This document shows positions 5,539-8,938 of a DNA stretch of 8,938 nucleotides, one piece after another. Where the stretch lies: positions 1-8,938 of the forward strand of contig CAKRPO010000070.1 in the NCBI GenBank assembly GCA_934378195.1, in the 5' to 3' direction. Under the pieces are notes generated by a model, which did no database searches, was not told where the DNA came from, and saw only the letters and a list, made by a program, of their open reading frames with translations. A program made the translations under genes and the position numbers. Within the stretch, counting starts at the first letter, position 1; every line of letters begins with the position of its first letter. Source of the DNA: an uncultured Blautia sp. (GTDB lineage Bacteria; Bacillota; Clostridia; Lachnospirales; Lachnospiraceae).

Positions 5539-6186
5539 ATGGGACGGCTGACTGTATTAAAACAGATTGCAAGAGATCTTGCTTCTCAATTTGGTCCTGA
5601 TTGCGAGATTGTAATTCATGATCTCAAAACCAACGATCCGGAACATTCCATTGTCTATATCGAGAACGGTCACGTAACCGGCAGAGGAATTGGTGATGGT
5701 CCTTCTAACGCAGTCTTTGATGTAATCAGACACAATAATAAAAAAGAAGATAATCCAAACGACGAAATCCAGGATCATTCCGGATACCTGATGAAAACTT
5801 CAGATGGCAAGATTCTAAAATGCAGTACTTCCTATATTCGTGATGATGACGGAACCTTACATTATGTCTTTGGAATCAACTATGATATTACCAAGCTGAC
5901 AATGATCGAAAGTGCCCTGCATGATCTGATCACACCGGTCAACAAGGAGGAAAAGCCGAAGGAGATCACCCACAGTGTCAATGATCTGCTGGATCATCTG
6001 ATTGAAGAATCAGTAGCTCTGGTCGGCAAACCGGTAGCTCTCATGAACAAAGAAGACAAGGTGACCGCAATCCAGTTTCTGAATGATTCCGGTGCATTCC
6101 TGATCACCAAATCCGGTGATAAAGTTGCCAACTACTTTGGTATTTCCAAATACACACTGTACAGCTATATTGATGTAAACAAATAA
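5539..6186 (+). CDS. YheO/DauR-type PAS domain transcriptional regulator
   Basis: This is a cytosolic ligand-sensing DNA-binding protein of 215 aa, the normal family length. Residues about 5-120 form a YheO-like PAS domain, with a hallmark start (GPDCEIVIHDL at 19-29) and GRGIGDGPSN at 48-57. A spacer at about 135-165 leads to a C-terminal helix-turn-helix of the HTH_22 type, about 170-212, with recognition region VANYFGISKYTLYSYI at 196-211. Family members include the D-arginine utilisation repressor DauR. The ligand here is unknown; the divergent hydA suggests a hydantoin, dihydropyrimidine or purine breakdown product, but that is inference. ATG 5539 follows AGGAGGAGG (5523-5531) by 7 nt. 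Its mRNA ends in the hairpin at 6186-6234. Confidence 0.88.
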   Translation: MGRLTVLKQIARDLASQFGPDCEIVIHDLKTNDPEHSIVYIENGHVTGRGIGDGPSNAVFDVIRHNNKKEDNPNDEIQDHSGYLMKTSDGKILKCSTSYIRDDDGTLHYVFGINYDITKLTMIESALHDLITPVNKEEKPKEITHSVNDLLDHLIEESVALVGKPVALMNKEDKVTAIQFLNDSGAFLITKSGDKVANYFGISKYTLYSYIDVNK

Positions 6187-6234
6187 AAAAATGTAGGATA
6201 TTGTTCTTTTTCCGAACAATATCCTACATTTTTT
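6186..6234. terminator. Perfect 21-bp bidirectional terminator
   Basis: 6186-6206 pairs perfectly with 6214-6234 around a 7-nt loop (TTTTTCC). A6/T6 ends provide U-tracts in both directions. The stem begins at the last base of the regulator stop codon and ends 2 nt before the stop of the convergent kinase-like gene. Confidence 0.93.
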
Positions 6235-6236
6235 AT

Positions 6237-7250
6237 TTATGATCTATTCTGCTGTGTCTGCTGATTCAGCAATCGTTTGATGACATCAATGGTTTCTTTG
6301 ATACCATAATTCGCACTGTTGATACAGAGGTCATAATTCTCTGGCTTTCCCCATTTCTCTCCGGTGTAGAATTCATAATATTTTCTGTGCTGCTTATCCA
6401 TCTTCTTAAGGAAACGGACAGCCTGTTTCATATCCATATTACGGACATCCATCACATGCTGTACTCGAACCTGGAATGGTGCACTGATAAAAATACTGAT
6501 ATGCGGAATATGATTATTCTTAAGGATTGCATCCGCACAACGTCCCATGATCAGACAGTCTTCTGTTCTTGCCAGCTCACAGATCAGGTCACTCATATTA
6601 AAGAATACGGCATCCTGCTTGGAAAGTCCATGATAACGATTGAGTTCTTTCAACTTCGTCTTCAGACTTTCATGCGTTTTCTTTCCATATTTATTGAATT
6701 CAGTGAAGTTCTCTTTATCCTGAACATTGTCTTTTTCCGCTTCCAGACGTTTCATAACCTGATCAAAGATTTCCACATCGTAATAATTGATTCGCAGATT
6801 ATCTGCCAGTTCAAAACCGATATCATTTCCGGCACTTCCCTGTGTACGGCTGATACAGATGACCAGATGATCATTTTCTGAAATTTTTTCTCTTTTGGCT
6901 GCCAGGTTCAGGGCTACACGCTCTGCATCCACAATATCTGTAGATCCAAACATATTCGGAAGCTGCTCGATTGCTTTCAGAATTTCATCATATTCTTTCA
7001 TCAGCCGACTTTTTTCTTCCGAGTCTTTAATAGTTCTGGCCATGTTACTGATCAACGCAAGCTCACTTCGAAGGAGATGTCCGTCTGGTTTGGTATACAT
7101 CAACATACTCAAAGTACGGATCGTCGTATCACGATTTCCGGTAAATGTACGTCCCAGAGAAGATCCCAGGACATGATATACTTCTGCATCCAGATCATAG
7201 ATACGATTGGCAAGTTCTGTATAAATTTCACGATTGATATTTTCTGACAT
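6237..7250 (-). CDS. Cytidylate kinase-like family protein with unknown N-terminal domain
   Basis: This 337-aa cytosolic protein has a C-terminal kinase-like domain at about 127-330. It resembles the cytidylate kinase-like (Cytidylate_kin2) family: a nucleotide-loop ISRTQGSAGNDIG at 133-145 in place of a classic GKS/T P-loop, MGRCAD at 235-240, a basic lid-like region around 276-302, and NYDLCINSA at 305-313. Residues 1-125 are helical and I recognise no domain there; TFTGNRDTTIRTL (35-47) is the most distinctive stretch. The family's substrate is not established, and a role as a nucleotide sensor rather than a CMP kinase is possible. ATG 7250 follows a G-rich site (GGGGGGAG, 7262-7255), 12 nt after the antiporter stop, so the two genes are very probably co-transcribed. 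It is longer than the single-domain family members. Confidence 0.75.
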   Translation of the reverse strand: MSENINREIYTELANRIYDLDAEVYHVLGSSLGRTFTGNRDTTIRTLSMLMYTKPDGHLLRSELALISNMARTIKDSEEKSRLMKEYDEILKAIEQLPNMFGSTDIVDAERVALNLAAKREKISENDHLVICISRTQGSAGNDIGFELADNLRINYYDVEIFDQVMKRLEAEKDNVQDKENFTEFNKYGKKTHESLKTKLKELNRYHGLSKQDAVFFNMSDLICELARTEDCLIMGRCADAILKNNHIPHISIFISAPFQVRVQHVMDVRNMDMKQAVRFLKKMDKQHRKYYEFYTGEKWGKPENYDLCINSANYGIKETIDVIKRLLNQQTQQNRS

Positions 7251-7262
7251 AACACTCCCCCC

Positions 7263-8702
7263 TTACATAAAGAACACAAGCATATCCAGTATAAATACCG
7301 GAACAAGAAATACCAGTGACCAGCCTATGTATCCAAAGAAGGAAGGCATATTGACACCGTTCTCGTCAGAAATTGATTTTACCATAAAGTTCGGTGCATT
7401 ACCAATATATGTATTAGCTCCCATAAATACGGCACCACAGGAAATTGCAGATAACAATTTAACCGGAACTGTACCAAGGCTTGTAGTAACACCATTCATG
7501 AAACCAAGTGTTCCTGCTGTAGTCAGGAATACCAGGTATGTCGGTGTATTATCCAGAAAACTGGACAGTGCACCGGTTGCCCAGAACATTTCACGCGGAC
7601 TGGAAAGCCCGATATGTGGACCAAGTGCTTTCAGAAGCATCAGAGCCGGCTGCATGGTAATAAAGATACCAATAAACAGTACAGCAACTTCCTGGATTGC
7701 TCCCCAGGTAAAATGGTTTCTTCTACGGATACTTTTGTCTGTAGTTTTGAATGACAGCAATGCTGCCAGAAGAATCATAATGACTTCAATCAATGCCGGA
7801 TAGGTCAGCGTCACTTCTCCGAAAATATGAATTCCCAGTACTTCGCCCGCTGCATTCTGAAATGCAGAAAGGCCTGGAAGCACACCACTTAAGATGACTG
7901 CTGCCACGATCATGACCAGGAAAATGATATTGTGCAGTCCATCAATATGAAATTCTGTACCAGGTTTGCTGATATCTGGTTTACGGCCCTGTGCAATGTC
8001 TTTTCGATAGGCACGTTTGTCGACATGATAAAAGACAAACAGCATAATGACCATATTAAAGATCAGTACCGGAAGTAAATGCAGACTCCAGAAGAATGGC
8101 ACTCCTCTCATGAAGCCCATGAGAAGCGGTGGATCTCCGATCGGTGTCAGACATCCTCCCATGTTGGAGACCATGAAGATAAAAAAGACCATAATATGGC
8201 TTTTTCTCTTTCTCCAGGAATTCATTTTAATTACCGGACGTACCATCAGCATACTGGCACCAGTCGTTCCGATACAGCTGGATAAAAGAGTTCCGAAAGC
8301 AAGCAGGCAGGCATTCACTCTTGGCGAACCTGCGAAATCGCCCTCCATAGTAATGTTACCGGAAACACAGAAAAGTCCAAAAAGAAGCACAATAAATGTA
8401 AGGTAATCATTTACAATACATTCCAGAACAGTTTCTGTCGCTTTCCCAGCACCATATACAGCGATAAAAGGAATCACCATCAGCAGAATCCACATAAGTA
8501 CCACATGCGGCTGATGTGCTTCCCACCACTCTGCTTTGATAAGCGGCATCACGGCAATACAGAGCAAAAGACCGGCAAACGGAATGCACAGCCACACTGG
8601 CACCTGAGCAGCTGTTTCCTCGCTACCTGCTGCCCAGACACCCATCGGACACATCAAAAGCATGGTCAAAAGCATTCCAAAAAATGTTACTGTTTTTTTC
8701 AA
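7263..8702 (-). CDS. Putative sodium:proton antiporter / ion transporter (CitMHS_2-like)
   Basis: This integral membrane transporter of about 479 aa has roughly 11-12 hydrophobic segments and belongs to the ion transporter superfamily (relatives of NhaD and citrate carriers). Annotation usually says sodium:proton antiporter; the real substrate is unproven. Conserved re-entrant-loop motifs are IGTTGAS at 144-150, SNMGGCLTPIGDPP at 179-192, SSFLDNTPTY at 380-389 and GANTYIGNAPN at 428-438, the two-fold repeated layout of the superfamily. The first 25 residues look like a signal peptide ending VWAA. I place the start at TTG 8702, 5 nt after GGGGGTGA (8715-8708); the longer alternative is GTG 8717. 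It is the first gene of an operon with the kinase-like gene. Confidence 0.85.
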   Translation of the reverse strand: MKKTVTFFGMLLTMLLMCPMGVWAAGSEETAAQVPVWLCIPFAGLLLCIAVMPLIKAEWWEAHQPHVVLMWILLMVIPFIAVYGAGKATETVLECIVNDYLTFIVLLFGLFCVSGNITMEGDFAGSPRVNACLLAFGTLLSSCIGTTGASMLMVRPVIKMNSWRKRKSHIMVFFIFMVSNMGGCLTPIGDPPLLMGFMRGVPFFWSLHLLPVLIFNMVIMLFVFYHVDKRAYRKDIAQGRKPDISKPGTEFHIDGLHNIIFLVMIVAAVILSGVLPGLSAFQNAAGEVLGIHIFGEVTLTYPALIEVIMILLAALLSFKTTDKSIRRRNHFTWGAIQEVAVLFIGIFITMQPALMLLKALGPHIGLSSPREMFWATGALSSFLDNTPTYLVFLTTAGTLGFMNGVTTSLGTVPVKLLSAISCGAVFMGANTYIGNAPNFMVKSISDENGVNMPSFFGYIGWSLVFLVPVFILDMLVFFM

Positions 8703-8739
8703 AGATGTCACCCCCACGTTTAGTTTTCAACCAGTGGAA

Positions 8740-8767
8740 ATTATAACATACCTGTTACAAATTACAA
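8740..8767 (-). promoter_or_regulatory. Promoter of the antiporter-kinase operon
   Basis: On the minus strand, TTGTAA (8767-8762), a 16-nt spacer, then a perfect TATAAT (8745-8740) preceded by TG (extended -10). Transcription would start near 8733, giving a leader of about 30 nt. This is one of the best promoter matches in the window. Confidence 0.72.
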
Positions 8768-8809
8768 TTGCACTTTCATTCAACAAATCCTTCATTTCTT
8801 CCGTTTCTT

Positions 8810-8894
8810 TTGTGCATTTTTTCTATATATTGTATTTTTATTAGTACATTGCTGCACTTCTTTAAAGTATTTATTTGACAAATTGTGCATTTTT
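8810..8894. repeat. 12-bp direct repeat in the spacer upstream of the antiporter operon
   Basis: TTGTGCATTTTT occurs at 8810-8821 and again at 8883-8894, 73 bp apart. The second copy forms a dyad TGCAT-TTTTG-ATGCA (8886-8900). The rest of the 8768-8938 stretch is AT-rich and I see no gene in it. The repeats may be binding sites that act on the promoter at 8740-8767 or on a gene beyond the right edge. Confidence 0.4.
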
Positions 8895-8938
8895 GATGCA
8901 AATTAACTGTTTGTGCCTAACAAAGTTTTTTGTATTTT

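Noticed and set aside
7234..7803. 189-codon open frame on the plus strand
   Set aside because: It is antisense to the antiporter gene, begins inside the 5' end of the kinase-like gene, and shows no recognisable domain.
8875..8908. TTGACA at 8875-8880 as a plus-strand promoter near the right edge
   Set aside because: No acceptable -10 element lies at 15-19 nt, and any gene it served would be outside the window.

Overview
The window looks like chromosomal DNA from an anaerobic Gram-positive Clostridia, most likely a gut Lachnospiraceae. The evidence is a low-to-moderate GC content with AT-rich spacers, strong AGGAGG-type ribosome binding sites, sigma-A-like promoters (several with an extended TG element), two lipobox lipoproteins, a Firmicutes-type luxS, and a hydE gene for [FeFe]-hydrogenase maturation. 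The genus is an inference; no rRNA gene lies inside the window. There is no IS element, phage gene, CRISPR array or tRNA.

Layout. Bases 1-144 are non-coding. On the minus strand they resemble the 5' leader of an rRNA operon running off the left edge. Then come mnmM (+, tRNA wobble-uridine methyltransferase) and a convergent minus-strand gene for a cyclophilin-type prolyl-isomerase lipoprotein, sharing a bidirectional terminator. luxS (+) is transcribed divergently from the isomerase gene and converges, across a long hairpin terminator, on a minus-strand SH3-domain lipoprotein. Next is a two-gene minus-strand operon: a dihydropyrimidinase/hydantoinase (hydA in hydantoinase nomenclature) followed 22 bp later by the radical-SAM gene hydE. 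Divergent from it is a plus-strand YheO/DauR-type PAS-HTH regulator. The right end is a second two-gene minus-strand operon: an ion-transporter-superfamily 'sodium:proton antiporter' (CitMHS_2-like) followed 12 bp later by a cytidylate kinase-like protein with an unrecognised N-terminal half. It ends against the regulator at a perfect 21-bp hairpin terminator.

How the parts may work together. The PAS-HTH regulator sits in classic position to control the divergent hydA-hydE operon, and a 22-bp dyad at the predicted hydA transcription start is a good operator candidate. The antiporter and the kinase-like protein are probably co-expressed. A GTGCA(T) motif recurs in front of both minus-strand operons. 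A 16-bp palindrome occurs, 15/16 identical, in front of both mnmM and the isomerase gene, suggesting an unidentified shared regulator. I do not see a complete undescribed system. The least explained parts are the hydA-hydE pairing, the antiporter/kinase-like pair and these shared intergenic motifs.
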